From positions 124,001 to 188,000 of the forward strand of contig NZ_RXHU01000015.1 of assembly GCF_003955665.1 (NCBI RefSeq): a stretch of DNA of 64,000 bases, in the 5' to 3' direction. The position numbers and the translations under genes are program-made. The notes below the pieces were generated by a model. It did no database searches, was not told where the DNA came from, and was given only the letters and a program-made list of their open reading frames with translations. Of the stretch, positions 8,217 to 16,532 are shown piece by piece (position 1 is the first letter of the stretch; each line of letters starts with the position of its first letter). This stretch comes from Paenibacillus whitsoniae. GTDB taxonomy: Bacteria > Bacillota > Bacilli > Paenibacillales > NBRC-103111.

Positions 8217-9092
8217 TTATCGCCGAGGCGCTGCTTTTCGATATATTTTCTCGCGAGGAGCAAACTCCTCATAGAGCTGCCGATCCGCACTATTAAAGAT
8301 CGATTCTTTATTGCCAAGCCCCAAAAATCCGCGATTGGACAAGCTGCTATACAAGAGACGATGCACGTGCTGCTGAAGCTCGTAATCGAAGTAGATCAAT
8401 ACATTCCTGCATAGAATCACATGGAATTCATTAAAAGAGCCGTCCGTCACGAGATTGTGCTGGGCGAATATCAGCGACTTTTTAACTTCCTCGTCCAAAT
8501 AAGCATATTGGGAATCGGTCGTGTAATACTCCGAAAACGATTTCGCTCCGCCGGATTCCTGGTAATTCCTGGTATAAGCCTGCATCTGTTTCAGCGGAAA
8601 AGCGCCCCTCCGGGCGACTTCAAGCGCCTTCTCGTTCATATCGGTCGCATAAATTCTCGTCTTCTCCGCCAGTCCTTCCTCCAGCATCATAATCGCCATG
8701 GAGTACGCCTCCTCGCCGGTTGCGCATCCCGCATGCCAAATGCGGATTTCGGGAAACGCTCTCAACTCAGGGACAACCTTGGAGCGGAAAACCGAGAAAA
8801 AGTCCGGATCCCGGAACATTTCCGTGACACGAATGGACATGTCATTCAGCAGTCGCGTCAGACATGCTGAATCGTGCAGCACTTTATTGAGCAGTGCAGT
8901 AATTGTCTTCAGGCCCTCGGCCTTCATGCGGTTCAGGACCCGCCTGCGAAGCGAAGACCGCACATAATGGCGAAAATCGTATTCGCACAGCTGGTAAAGC
9001 CCTTCCAGCAATAAACTCAGCTCAATATGCTCTACGCTGTTCATTTCCTGCTCCTCAGACTCCACCAGGGGACTCATCGGTTGAATGGTCAT
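8217..9092 (-). CDS. CheR-type protein-glutamate O-methyltransferase
   Basis: A 291-residue SAM-dependent methyltransferase. The N-terminal all-alpha CheR domain (YDFRHYVRSSLRRRVLNRM, VTEMFRDPDFF) is followed by the SAM site IWHAGCATGEEAYSMAI, YATDMNEKAL and the family motif VILCRNVLIYFD. The C-terminal pentapeptide/beta-subdomain of chemotaxis CheR is not obvious. The ATG has AAGGGGGGCG upstream. It lies 12 bp after the hybrid kinase and in the sigB transcription unit, without a CheB or receptors nearby. It probably modifies a signalling protein of this stress module rather than classic chemoreceptors (inference). Confidence 0.9.
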   Translation of the reverse strand: MTIQPMSPLVESEEQEMNSVEHIELSLLLEGLYQLCEYDFRHYVRSSLRRRVLNRMKAEGLKTITALLNKVLHDSACLTRLLNDMSIRVTEMFRDPDFFSVFRSKVVPELRAFPEIRIWHAGCATGEEAYSMAIMMLEEGLAEKTRIYATDMNEKALEVARRGAFPLKQMQAYTRNYQESGGAKSFSEYYTTDSQYAYLDEEVKKSLIFAQHNLVTDGSFNEFHVILCRNVLIYFDYELQQHVHRLLYSSLSNRGFLGLGNKESIFNSADRQLYEEFAPREKIYRKAAPRR

Positions 9093-9104
9093 GAAGCGCC
9101 CCCC

Positions 9105-11843
9105 TTACTTGGCCAGCCATACTCGCATCAGCGAGAAGAGCTGCTGGATTTGAATCGGCTTCATAATGTAGTCCGAAGCGCCAGCTTCAATGCATCGCTG
9201 ACGTTCACCTTTCATGGCCTTGGCCGTCAACGCAATGACCGGCAGATCCTGCAGATCCGGCTGGCTCCGAATCGCTTTCATCGCATCGTAGCCGTCCATG
9301 ACCGGCATCATAATATCCATCAGCACCAGATCGTAGCGCTCCTGCTCGAGCTGCTCCAGTGCCTGCTTGCCGTTGCTCGCAGTATCGACTTTGATGTTTT
9401 TCATCTCCATGGCGGTGATCAGTGCGTAAATGTTGCGCACGTCGTCATCGACAAGCAGCATTCTTTTTCCTTTAAAAATACGGTCATCGGGAGAAATCGA
9501 GCTATCCGCCTCTATCTGAGACGCCTCCAGCGCATTTCCGGAAGCGACATGCTGCTCGGCAAGCGTCAGTTCCCGCTTCACGATCGTCTCTTCCATCATA
9601 TCCGACTGCTCATCCGGCATATTCGGCAGGTAAAGCGTGAATGTACTGCCCTTATGCACCTCGCTTCGCACCACGATGGCGCCGCCAAGCAGCCGCGTAA
9701 ATTCACGGCAAATGGACAGACCAAGTCCCGTTCCGCTATACTGGCGGTTCATCGTGCCGTCCACCTGTTGGAACGCTTCGAAAATAATCTGCTGCTTGTC
9801 CATTGGAATTCCGATACCGGTATCCGTAATGGAGATTGCAAGCACGTCTGTCTCTTCCCCTCGTCGCAGCACTTCCTTCACACGCGCAGCGGTTGCGCGC
9901 TCAATACGCATGTGCACCGAGCCTCGCTCGGTAAATTTAAAGGCATTGGACAGCAGGTTTTTCAAAATTTGCTGCAGTCGTTTCCCATCCGTCAAGAGAA
10001 CAGGAGGCACATCCGGCCCGATCGTTGCATGGAAGTGCAGCTGCTTCTTGTCCGCAATCGGGCTGAACATCGCTTGCATCAGCTGCGGAAGCTCCGTCAC
10101 GTTCACTTCTTCAGGAAAGATCTCGACTTTGCCCGCTTCTACCTTGGAAAGATCCAGAATATCGTCGATCAGCGACAGCAAGTCTTTGCCCGCATCATGG
10201 ACTACCTTGGAATACTCATAAATATCCGTTCGCTGCAGCTCCTCGCTGTTCTCCGACAGCATTTGCGACAGGATCAGAATGCTGTTGAGCGGCGTTCTCA
10301 GTTCATGCGACATGTTCGCAAGAAACTCGGACTTATACCTGGAACTCTTTTCCAGTTTAATCGAGTACTCCTCCAGCTCTTGCTTGGCCTGCTTCAGTTT
10401 GATCGATTCCTGCTCAGCCAAATAGTTCTGTTCCTCCAGAAACTTGTTCGTCAATTGAAGCTGCTCTTGCTGCGTTTGAAGCTCCTCGGATTGCATCTGA
10501 AGCTCTTCCGCTTGCGCCTGCAGTTCTTCGGTCATGACTTGGGACTCCCCAAGCAGCCGCTCAATCTCCATATGATCCAGAACACTGTCCATAACGGAGC
10601 TGAATTTGTCCTGCAGCCGATCCAGCAATTCCAGATGCTGTGACAGGAACGGCTTCATCCCCGCCAGCTCCACCACCGCCTCAACCCGGCCGTCGGCCAT
10701 AATCGGGGCAACCAATAAATGGGTTGGGGCCGACTCTCCTAATCCAGAGACGACCCGTACATGCCCATCCGATAAATTGTCCAGCAAAAACATTCGCTGA
10801 TCCGCAGCGCACTGACCCACAAGCCCTTCGCCCATTCGGAAGCTGACGGCCGATTCGGCTTTCCCGGAAGCGGCGTAGGCCGCGGTTTTGCTGAACAGCG
10901 TCTCGCCGTTCTCCATTGTACGGAAATAAATGACGCCATACGTCGCATCCAGCAGGCGCCCTAACTTACCGATGAACGCTTGCGCCAAAGAAGTAAGATC
11001 CGTGAGCCCCTGGTACATAAAAGAAACGTCGGTAACGCTTTTCTCAATCCAGCTCTTTTTGCTGAACGTATCCAGCAGCCGATTGGTCGCTTCGGCGAGT
11101 TCCCAGATTTCATCCTTCGTGTTGACATGGATGCGGGTGGTAAGCTGGCCATCGGATTTGCGAATGTCCTCGATCGCGCGCGTCACCTGACGAATCGTCT
11201 TGACGATCGTGCTCGACAGCACCAGGCCGATGGCGACTGAAATAACGGCCGCCAGGCCAACGAGAACGAAAATAGCGATACGAAGATTATAGTTGCTCTG
11301 TTCCAGCTGCCGCGTCCGAGCGGTCGTCAACTGCTTCTCCAATTGCAGCATCGTATCCATCTGCGTGCGCAGTTGATCCATCAGTTTTTTGCCTGTGTTC
11401 TGTTTGAAGTACTCATTCAGAGCAGCGGTCTGGTTATCTTTTTTGAACCGGATCGCGTTGTCGCTGCTTGCAATCCAGTTTCGAAAGACAGGCCTAGTCT
11501 GCTCCAGACCGCGCAATTGCTCCGGATTATCTTCCAAGAGCTGATACAGCTTGTTATAGTTGTCCAGCCAGGTTCGGCTCCCAAGGTCGTAGGGTTCCAA
11601 ATATTGTTCGTCTCCTGTGATGATGTAGCCGCGAACCGACGTTTCCATCTCCAGCATATTCTTCTGCACGAGATTGAGCAGATCGTGAACGTCAATGTCG
11701 TGACCTGACACAAAGTCAACCTCCTTTTGCAGCGTTGAAATGCGCCCGCTAATCGTGATCAGCGACAGGCCCAGACACAGAAGAATGAACAAATACCCTG
11801 CAAGAATCTTGGTGCGAACAGTAAATCTGATGGGTTGAAACAA
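9105..11843 (-). CDS. Hybrid sensor histidine kinase: CHASE3-HAMP-GAF-HisKA-HATPase-REC
   Basis: A 912-residue membrane kinase. Membrane segments lie at about residues 12-32 and 190-212 and enclose a CHASE3-type sensor (SVRGYIITGDEQYLEPY). Then come HAMP (213-265), GAF (about 285-430), a glutamine/glutamate-rich coiled coil (about 440-500), HisKA with the acceptor in FLANMSHELRTPLNSI, HATPase (DTGIGIP, GTGLGLSI) and a C-terminal receiver (LLVDDD, phospho-Asp in LVLMDIMMPVMDG). It starts with TTG, preceded by AGGGGGCG. It lies 41 bp after sigB and 12 bp before cheR, so it is probably in the same operon and feeds a signal to the partner-switching proteins. Confidence 0.92.
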   Translation of the reverse strand: MFQPIRFTVRTKILAGYLFILLCLGLSLITISGRISTLQKEVDFVSGHDIDVHDLLNLVQKNMLEMETSVRGYIITGDEQYLEPYDLGSRTWLDNYNKLYQLLEDNPEQLRGLEQTRPVFRNWIASSDNAIRFKKDNQTAALNEYFKQNTGKKLMDQLRTQMDTMLQLEKQLTTARTRQLEQSNYNLRIAIFVLVGLAAVISVAIGLVLSSTIVKTIRQVTRAIEDIRKSDGQLTTRIHVNTKDEIWELAEATNRLLDTFSKKSWIEKSVTDVSFMYQGLTDLTSLAQAFIGKLGRLLDATYGVIYFRTMENGETLFSKTAAYAASGKAESAVSFRMGEGLVGQCAADQRMFLLDNLSDGHVRVVSGLGESAPTHLLVAPIMADGRVEAVVELAGMKPFLSQHLELLDRLQDKFSSVMDSVLDHMEIERLLGESQVMTEELQAQAEELQMQSEELQTQQEQLQLTNKFLEEQNYLAEQESIKLKQAKQELEEYSIKLEKSSRYKSEFLANMSHELRTPLNSILILSQMLSENSEELQRTDIYEYSKVVHDAGKDLLSLIDDILDLSKVEAGKVEIFPEEVNVTELPQLMQAMFSPIADKKQLHFHATIGPDVPPVLLTDGKRLQQILKNLLSNAFKFTERGSVHMRIERATAARVKEVLRRGEETDVLAISITDTGIGIPMDKQQIIFEAFQQVDGTMNRQYSGTGLGLSICREFTRLLGGAIVVRSEVHKGSTFTLYLPNMPDEQSDMMEETIVKRELTLAEQHVASGNALEASQIEADSSISPDDRIFKGKRMLLVDDDVRNIYALITAMEMKNIKVDTASNGKQALEQLEQERYDLVLMDIMMPVMDGYDAMKAIRSQPDLQDLPVIALTAKAMKGERQRCIEAGASDYIMKPIQIQQLFSLMRVWLAK

Positions 11844-11884
11844 CGATGACGCCCCCTGCTTTCATTTTATCCGTTGCCGTCTCA

Positions 11885-12667
11885 TTACGGCGTTTCGGCT
11901 TGCCATACGCCCGCTTGCAGCGCCGCCTTCATCTTGGCCATCGCCCGCTTCTGAATTCGGCTGACACTCATTTGGGACACTTGTAGCCGGCTGGCAACCT
12001 GCCTTTGCGTCTGGCTCTCATAATAAATCAATTGGAGCACTTGGCGCTCTTCTTCCTTAAGTCCTTCCATCGCCTCGCGGAGATCCAGATGGTGTTCGAG
12101 CTGCTGATAGTCGTTGGAGGGAACCGCCACCACATCTGCAATCGTAGCGCTGTCCGTTTCGCTCGATAGCGGTGTGTCCAAAGACGTGTAGTGATAATAA
12201 TCGCGCCCTGCGAGAATTTCAATTGTCTCCTCCAGAGACAGGTCCAGCCGTTCAGAAATCTCCTCCAGATTCGGCGAACGTTCCAACTGCACGGTCAGCT
12301 CATCGATGGTTCGCTGAATCGCAGTGCCCTTTTCTTTAATCCGTCTGGGCACTTGAATGTACCAGGATTTATCCCGCAAGTAGTTTTTCAAACTCCCGAC
12401 GATACTCTTCATCGCATAAGCTTCAAACGGAACGCCCGCCTCGCTGTCATATTGCTTGAACAGCCGCAGCATCGCCATTTGCCCCACTTGGAACAAATCC
12501 TCGTACAGATCGGGACGACTGCGCGCAATTTTCCCGGCTGCCATGCGGACGACAGGCTCGTAATGCTGCAGCAGCGTAGTCGCTGTTTCCTCGCAGTCCG
12601 TCTCCCGGTACAACTTCATTTTACCGTAAATTTCATATAACGGGTTAGTCGAAGAATGAGCACTCAT
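11885..12667 (-). CDS. sigB: RNA polymerase sigma factor of the SigB/SigF family
   Basis: A 260-residue alternative sigma factor with regions 2 (LYEDLFQVGQMAMLRLFKQYD, FEAYAMKSIVGSLKNYLRD), 3 (SWYIQVPRRIKEKG, RSPNLEEISERLDLS) and 4 (LKEEERQVLQLIYYESQTQRQVASRLQVSQMSVSRIQKRAM). Its start overlaps the rsbW stop by 4 bp, the normal coupling of a sigma factor to its antagonist. Several genes within 10 kb have matching GTTTCA/GGGTAA promoters, including the one heading this operon, implying autoregulation. SigB is preferred over SigF or SigG because no spoIIAA or spoIIG genes are adjacent. Confidence 0.9.
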   Translation of the reverse strand: MSAHSSTNPLYEIYGKMKLYRETDCEETATTLLQHYEPVVRMAAGKIARSRPDLYEDLFQVGQMAMLRLFKQYDSEAGVPFEAYAMKSIVGSLKNYLRDKSWYIQVPRRIKEKGTAIQRTIDELTVQLERSPNLEEISERLDLSLEETIEILAGRDYYHYTSLDTPLSSETDSATIADVVAVPSNDYQQLEHHLDLREAMEGLKEEERQVLQLIYYESQTQRQVASRLQVSQMSVSRIQKRAMAKMKAALQAGVWQAETP

Positions 12668-13107
12668 AGAATGACCTCTTTTCCGTGCAACCGCTTGGTC
12701 AGCACAACCGTCGTCCCTTTACCGCTCTCCACTTCAACCTGAACGTCATCCATCAGCGCTTGCATCAAATAGAGCCCCATCCCGCTCGTACGAATCCGGG
12801 TAATTTCCGTTGGTGGAACTGGCGCTTCAAAGGACAAGGGGCTCACTGCAAAGCTGCGGCCGTAGTCCTGGACAGTGATGGCCATCTCCTCACCGATAAG
12901 CTCCATCCGAATGTCTACCGAGCCTCCAGGCTCCTCGCCATACGCATGCAGAATCGCGTTATTACAAGCCTCCGCGACTGCCACTTTCATGTCCTCGACA
13001 TCTTCGTACGAGAATCCGGCCTTAGAAGCAAAGCCGAATAAATTCAATCTGACAATATCCAGATACTCGGCTTCGGCCGGTATGGTTAATTGAATGTATG
13101 GATGCAT
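12664..13107 (-). CDS. rsbW: Anti-sigma factor / serine kinase RsbW
   Basis: A 147-residue GHKL-fold kinase that should bind and inhibit SigB and phosphorylate RsbV. All ATP-site boxes are visible: N-box VAEACNNAILHA, G1 VQDYGRSF (Asp present) and G2 TSGMGLYLMQALMD. The ATG at 13105-13107 is favoured because AAAGGAAGAG lies 5 bp upstream; a GTG 21 bp further out would overlap that site. It couples to sigB by a 4-bp overlap and follows the DUF948 gene by 57 bp. Unlike Bacillus subtilis, no rsbV lies directly upstream. Confidence 0.91.
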   Translation of the reverse strand: MHPYIQLTIPAEAEYLDIVRLNLFGFASKAGFSYEDVEDMKVAVAEACNNAILHAYGEEPGGSVDIRMELIGEEMAITVQDYGRSFAVSPLSFEAPVPPTEITRIRTSGMGLYLMQALMDDVQVEVESGKGTTVVLTKRLHGKEVIL

Positions 13108-13164
13108 AAGATCTCTTCCTTTTTTCACATGTTTGGACGTACACCGCCACGTTCTCGACCTGCG

Positions 13165-13602
13165 TTACGACATCGGCTTCTTACATTTGGACTCAGCAAA
13201 TGATTTGCGTCTTGCGCGTATGGTTCGCCAGACATCCCAAGCGATGCCAAGCCCGCTTAGCACAGCGTTCGGCTTGGCCGCCGAGGCCGGCGGCTCGCTG
13301 GCGACAGCCATTTGCTTCATGGAGGACGTTAGACTGTGTACGACACGACCGATGTCATTTGCGGAACCGAACCAATGATTGAGCGTGGACAGCTTGGACT
13401 TCACATCGATGGCGAGCTCATTCGTATGCTGGATGACGCTTCGCACGTCCCCGCCGATTTCTTTCACTTCCATATTGACTTGTCTCATCGCTGCAGTCGT
13501 CTCCTCCAGTGACGCCCGAAGCGACTTTAACGTTTGAACTAAATAAACAACAAGAACAGCAAAAGCAATAGCAACAATTAGCACACTAATCTGCAGCAGC
13601 AT
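13165..13602 (-). CDS. DUF948 membrane-anchored protein (YtxG-like)
   Basis: A 145-residue protein with one N-terminal membrane span (LQISVLIVAIAFAVLVVYLVQTL), a heptad-rich segment (SLEETTAAMRQVNMEVKEIGGDVRSVIQHTNELAIDVKSKLSTLNHWF) and a basic tail. This is the DUF948 pattern of general-stress proteins such as YtxG. The ATG at 13600-13602 is 8 bp from GAGGAGGT. A SigB-type promoter lies 36 bp upstream, and the gene probably heads the DUF948-rsbW-sigB-kinase-cheR transcription unit. Confidence 0.83.
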   Translation of the reverse strand: MLLQISVLIVAIAFAVLVVYLVQTLKSLRASLEETTAAMRQVNMEVKEIGGDVRSVIQHTNELAIDVKSKLSTLNHWFGSANDIGRVVHSLTSSMKQMAVASEPPASAAKPNAVLSGLGIAWDVWRTIRARRKSFAESKCKKPMS

Positions 13603-13637
13603 CACGACCTACCTCCTCTTGCAGCTATACGCTTTAG

Positions 13638-13663
13638 TTACCCCGAAAGTCGAATGCCGAAAC
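13638..13663 (-). promoter_or_regulatory. SigB-type promoter of the sigB operon
   Basis: Minus strand: GTTTCG (13658-13663), 14 nt, GGGTAA (13638-13643), upstream of the DUF948 gene that leads into rsbW-sigB. It would make the operon autoregulated. It is back-to-back with the dps promoter. Confidence 0.75.
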
Positions 13664-13685
13664 ACGCTGGATGTCAACATTTCGA

Positions 13686-13711
13686 GTTTCAACTCAAGCG
13701 GTGTGGGGTAA
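13686..13711 (+). promoter_or_regulatory. SigB-type promoter of dps
   Basis: GTTTCA (13686-13691), 14 nt, GGGTAA (13706-13711), 45 bp upstream of the dps ATG. Confidence 0.78.
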
Positions 13712-13756
13712 TGATAGGTGTCAGCAACTTTACTCATATTCGGAGGTGCTTCTATC

Positions 13757-14215
13757 ATGAAGACAACAACGCAAACCAAGCCTGACTTGAACGTCATTAT
13801 GGACAAGCAGGTTGCCAACTTTTCCATCCTGTATATGAAGCTTCATCACTTTCACTGGTATGTGAAAGGGCCTGACTTCTTCACCCTGCATATCAAATTC
13901 GAGGAATTATACAATGAAGCCGCCCTGCATCTGGACGCGATTGCCGAGCGCATGCTCGCCCTGGGCAAGCGGCCGACGGCCACACTGAAGGAACAGCTCG
14001 CCCTCTCCTCTGTGAAGGAAGCAAGCGGTCGAGAGAACGCACAGGAGATGGTACAGTCCCTGAGCGACGATCTGGAGGTCGTGCGGGCCGAGCTTAGCGA
14101 AGGCATCAACCTGGCTGAGCAAGGCAGCGATCAACCTACTGCCGATCTGTTTATTGCCATCCGCGCCTCGCTGGAGAAAACCGGCTGGATGCTGCAAGCC
14201 TACCTGGGCAAATAA
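13757..14215 (+). CDS. dps: Dps-family DNA-protecting ferritin-like protein
   Basis: A 152-residue ferritin-like protein. It has the Dps ferroxidase text LYMKLHHFHWYVKGPDFFTLHIKFEELYNEAALHLDAIAERMLALG (His, Asp and Glu ligands) and a C-terminal helix ending LEKTGWMLQAYLGK. The family forms dodecamers that bind DNA and oxidise iron with peroxide. The ATG at 13757 has CGGAGGTG 8 bp upstream; an earlier in-frame start lacks a ribosome site. Driven by a clear SigB-type promoter, as in Bacillus dps. Confidence 0.94.
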   Translation: MKTTTQTKPDLNVIMDKQVANFSILYMKLHHFHWYVKGPDFFTLHIKFEELYNEAALHLDAIAERMLALGKRPTATLKEQLALSSVKEASGRENAQEMVQSLSDDLEVVRAELSEGINLAEQGSDQPTADLFIAIRASLEKTGWMLQAYLGK

Positions 14216-14239
14216 AGCGCAAGCGGTGATTAAGCAAAG

Positions 14240-14272
14240 AAGCCTAGCGGGAATGTGCTAGGCTTACTTTGT
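14240..14272 (+). terminator. Terminator between dps and the second rsbW-like gene
   Basis: AAGCCTAGC and GCTAGGCTT arms with an 8-nt loop, followed by ACTTTG. The T-run is weak, so strength is uncertain. Confidence 0.5.
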
Positions 14273-14320
14273 GCGTTTGGCGCCGGATCCCGCCCACAAA
14301 CACCACAAAACGGACAACCG

Positions 14321-14752
14321 TCATTTCGTGGTGTTTGTGTTCGTATACTTAATGAGCGTTACTTCCATGCCATGCTGCGCATCCACTTCAACTTCGTCCA
14401 TCAAAGCCTTCATCAAATAGAAGCCCAAGCTGGCCGTGCTCGCCTCGGCCGGAAGCCCCGCCTCCGTCAGTCCCGCCGGTACTGGCAAAAAAGCTCCTGC
14501 CCCAGGTGCTTTAACCGTCACAGCCAAAGCTTCCGTGCGCGCATCGAAGCGAATTCCGAGCTCGCCGGAGACCGCATTACCCGAGAGCCCGGCATGCAAG
14601 ATCGCTTGATTGCAAGCTTCCGAGACGGCTACCTTCAAGTCTTCGATATCTTCATAGGCCAAATTTAATCTCGACGCAATCCCGTAGACGGTTAGTCTGA
14701 CGAGTTCCAAAAAATCCGCTTGGGCTGGTATTTGCAGATGTACTTCGCTCAT
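14321..14752 (-). CDS. RsbW-like protein with degenerate ATP site (possible pseudokinase)
   Basis: A 143-residue GHKL-fold paralogue of RsbW: VHLQIPAQADFLELVRLTVYGIASRLNLAYEDIEDLKVAVSEACNQAILHA aligns closely with it. The N-box Asn is kept, but the G1 box reads VKAPGAGAF where RsbW has VQDYGRSF, losing the adenine-contacting Asp. The G2 box reads TASLGFYLMKAL instead of TSGMGLYLMQAL, losing a Gly. ATP binding is therefore doubtful. It overlaps the rsbV stop by 4 bp. A perfect 12-bp inverted repeat (14294-14305/14328-14339) includes the final codons. It might sequester RsbV or bind SigB without phosphotransfer. Confidence 0.82.
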   Translation of the reverse strand: MSEVHLQIPAQADFLELVRLTVYGIASRLNLAYEDIEDLKVAVSEACNQAILHAGLSGNAVSGELGIRFDARTEALAVTVKAPGAGAFLPVPAGLTEAGLPAEASTASLGFYLMKALMDEVEVDAQHGMEVTLIKYTNTNTTK

Positions 14753-15081
14753 TTGCCGCCTTTGGCTCCTTCGTTCAAATATGGAGAAATGCCTGTCATA
14801 TCAAAAAGTCGTTTAATTTTAGGCGGAATGTTCGTCACATACAGGGACGCTTTCAGCTTGTCTCGGGTTTTCACCGCAGACACCAGAATGCCGATGCCCG
14901 TACTGTCGATATACGCAAGCTTCTCCAAATCAAGTGTAAGCTCGCGGTCTGCGCTATACACGACGGACTCCAGCGCCTCGCGAAATGCTGCGGCAGCAGC
15001 CAAATCCAGTTCACCGCGAAGGTGAAGCTTAATGGCCGAACCGTTCTCTTGCCTGTCAATTTGGAACTTGTCCACTGTCAT
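14749..15081 (-). CDS. rsbV: Anti-anti-sigma factor RsbV (STAS domain)
   Basis: A 110-residue STAS protein with the phosphorylatable serine in YIDSTGIGIL, flanked by the usual LHLRGELDLAAAAAF and PPKIKRLFDMTGI. When dephosphorylated it should bind RsbW and free SigB. The ATG at 15079-15081 has GGAG 8 bp upstream; a GTG start 9 bp earlier overlaps the ribosome site. It is coupled to the degenerate rsbW-like gene, while the intact rsbW-sigB pair lies 1.6 kb away. Confidence 0.9.
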   Translation of the reverse strand: MTVDKFQIDRQENGSAIKLHLRGELDLAAAAAFREALESVVYSADRELTLDLEKLAYIDSTGIGILVSAVKTRDKLKASLYVTNIPPKIKRLFDMTGISPYLNEGAKGGK

Positions 15082-15386
15082 AAACCTCACTCCTCATGTT
15101 TGCTCTCATCTCATGGATGCATGCGCTTTTCATTAGGGGTCGTTCAGATAGAGCAATCAAAGTTCTTGTATTAAAGATATATCATGCTTCTATACTCTTC
15201 GTAAATAGAAGCGTAGATAGGACCGCCGCCCGGCAGGAACAACCTCCCTGAAAGGCGGAATTGCGGGACGCAAGCTCCTCTCCTTGCAACTGGTCCATAA
15301 AGGTTATATACACACGAATCGTCCCTTTGAAACAAAAACGCCCAAACTCGTTCCGAGAGGAATAAGTTTGGGCGCTTCAAGGTTGG
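15082..15386. other. Intergenic leader region upstream of rsbV
   Basis: About 300 bp without a credible gene. It contains the terminator of the RsbU-like gene (15333-15374). Between 15220 and 15296 is a stretch closed by GGACC/GGTCC, with inner CCGCC/GGCGG and TTGC/GCAA pairs, which on the minus strand would lie in the rsbV 5' leader. No known riboswitch family was recognised. Confidence 0.4.
15333..15374 (-). terminator. Terminator after the RsbU-like gene
   Basis: Minus strand: arms CGCCCAAACT / AGTTTGGGCG with a 16-nt loop, followed by TTTTTGTTTC. It ends 13 bp after the phosphatase stop codon. Confidence 0.75.
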
Positions 15387-16532
15387 CTAGGAAACCGAAA
15401 CCATAATCAAACACATATCGTCCGGCACCGGTTCATCACCGAAATCCGGCTGCAACTGCTGGAATAACGCATCCGCATCCTGCGCCTCAGTCTTCTGTAT
15501 GCCCTGCATGATCCGATCTGCCGCTTCGTCCGGATCCCCTGACATCCACTCGGCCAAGCCGTCGGTATAAAGCACAAGGCGAGCCTCCCGTTCATAGGTC
15601 ATACTGCCGGTCGTGACCTGAATGTGATCGAACAGTCCCAAGGCGCAGCATCCGATATCCAGCTTTTGGACCTTGCCGTCGACAAGCGCAAGTCCTGCAG
15701 GATGACCTGCATTGACGTACTCGATTGTGCGGGCATCCGTGTCCACGACCAGATAGATCGCCGTAAAATAGTAATTCATTAAGTTGTCCGCCCAGTGCAG
15801 CTGCATCATGCGCCGGTTTAATTCCTGCATGACGCCATCCAATTCGGATATACCCGTTAGGGTATCTTTTAAAAACGAATAAATATACATGCACACCAGC
15901 GAGGAAGCAATACCATGCCCCATCATATCCAATAAAATAATACCGAAGCGATTGGCGCCGATCGGATACCAGGCGTAGAAATCCCCGGCAAGCTCGGAAG
16001 AAGGCACGTATTTGACCGTAACTTGCACCTGATCGTTCGCAAACGGCTTGCTGAGCACATTCTGCTGCACCTGCTTCGCCAAGCTCAGCTCATACTGAAT
16101 CCGTTTGTCCCGCTCGCGATGCCAGTCCTTCTCATATTTCAAACGCAGGGCCGAGCGAATACGCGCCAGAAGCTCCGTCTTGTTAATCGGCTTCATCACA
16201 TAGTCGGTCGCTCCCGCATCTAACGCCTCCGCCATCTTGTTCGAGTCCCCTAGGGCCGTTACGAAAATGATCGGAATGTCCCGAAACCTTTCCTGCGCCC
16301 GGATTGCGCGACAAGCTTCGATACCGTCAATTTCCGGCATCATCATGTCCATGAGAATCAAATCGGCAATGCTCTCCGAAGCAAGCACCGAATCCATGCC
16401 CATAAACCGGTACAGCTCCTTGGCCGATGAGAACATCGACAGATTGCTGTAGCCGGCCATATGTAAAATTTTTTCAATAATAAGCAGATTCGTTTTATTA
16501 TCGTCCACGATGGCAATGTTCATCTCGTTCAT
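15387..16532 (-). CDS. Response regulator with PP2C-type serine phosphatase (RsbU-like)
   Basis: A 381-residue protein. Residues 1-125 form a receiver (IAIVDDNKTN, phospho-Asp in LILMDMMMPEIDG, DYVMKPIN), followed by a short coiled linker. Residues 170-381 form a SpoIIE/RsbU PP2C phosphatase (ELAGDFYAWYPIG, LLDMMGHGIASSLVCM, YVNAGHPAGL, LYTDGLAEW, DDMCLIMVSV) with its metal-binding Asp residues visible. The expected role is dephosphorylating RsbV-P when the receiver is phosphorylated, which activates SigB. The hybrid kinase in the sigB operon is a plausible but unproven input. A SigB-type promoter lies upstream on the same strand. Confidence 0.92.
   Translation of the reverse strand: MNEMNIAIVDDNKTNLLIIEKILHMAGYSNLSMFSSAKELYRFMGMDSVLASESIADLILMDMMMPEIDGIEACRAIRAQERFRDIPIIFVTALGDSNKMAEALDAGATDYVMKPINKTELLARIRSALRLKYEKDWHRERDKRIQYELSLAKQVQQNVLSKPFANDQVQVTVKYVPSSELAGDFYAWYPIGANRFGIILLDMMGHGIASSLVCMYIYSFLKDTLTGISELDGVMQELNRRMMQLHWADNLMNYYFTAIYLVVDTDARTIEYVNAGHPAGLALVDGKVQKLDIGCCALGLFDHIQVTTGSMTYEREARLVLYTDGLAEWMSGDPDEAADRIMQGIQKTEAQDADALFQQLQPDFGDEPVPDDMCLIMVSVS

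Noticed and set aside
9027..10643. 538-codon plus-strand frame antisense to the hybrid kinase.
   Set aside because: A shadow frame produced by codon bias; the minus-strand protein has complete, ordered domains.
15220..15296. Cyclic di-GMP riboswitch (GGGACGCAA string on the plus strand).
   Set aside because: Only one conserved string matches; the GGCAAACC partner, tetraloop-receptor arrangement and spacing of the class are absent, and the plus strand has no downstream gene to control.
15171..15380. 69-codon minus-strand reading frame between the phosphatase and rsbV.
   Set aside because: It overlaps the terminator stem of the phosphatase gene, has no ribosome site and no family resemblance.
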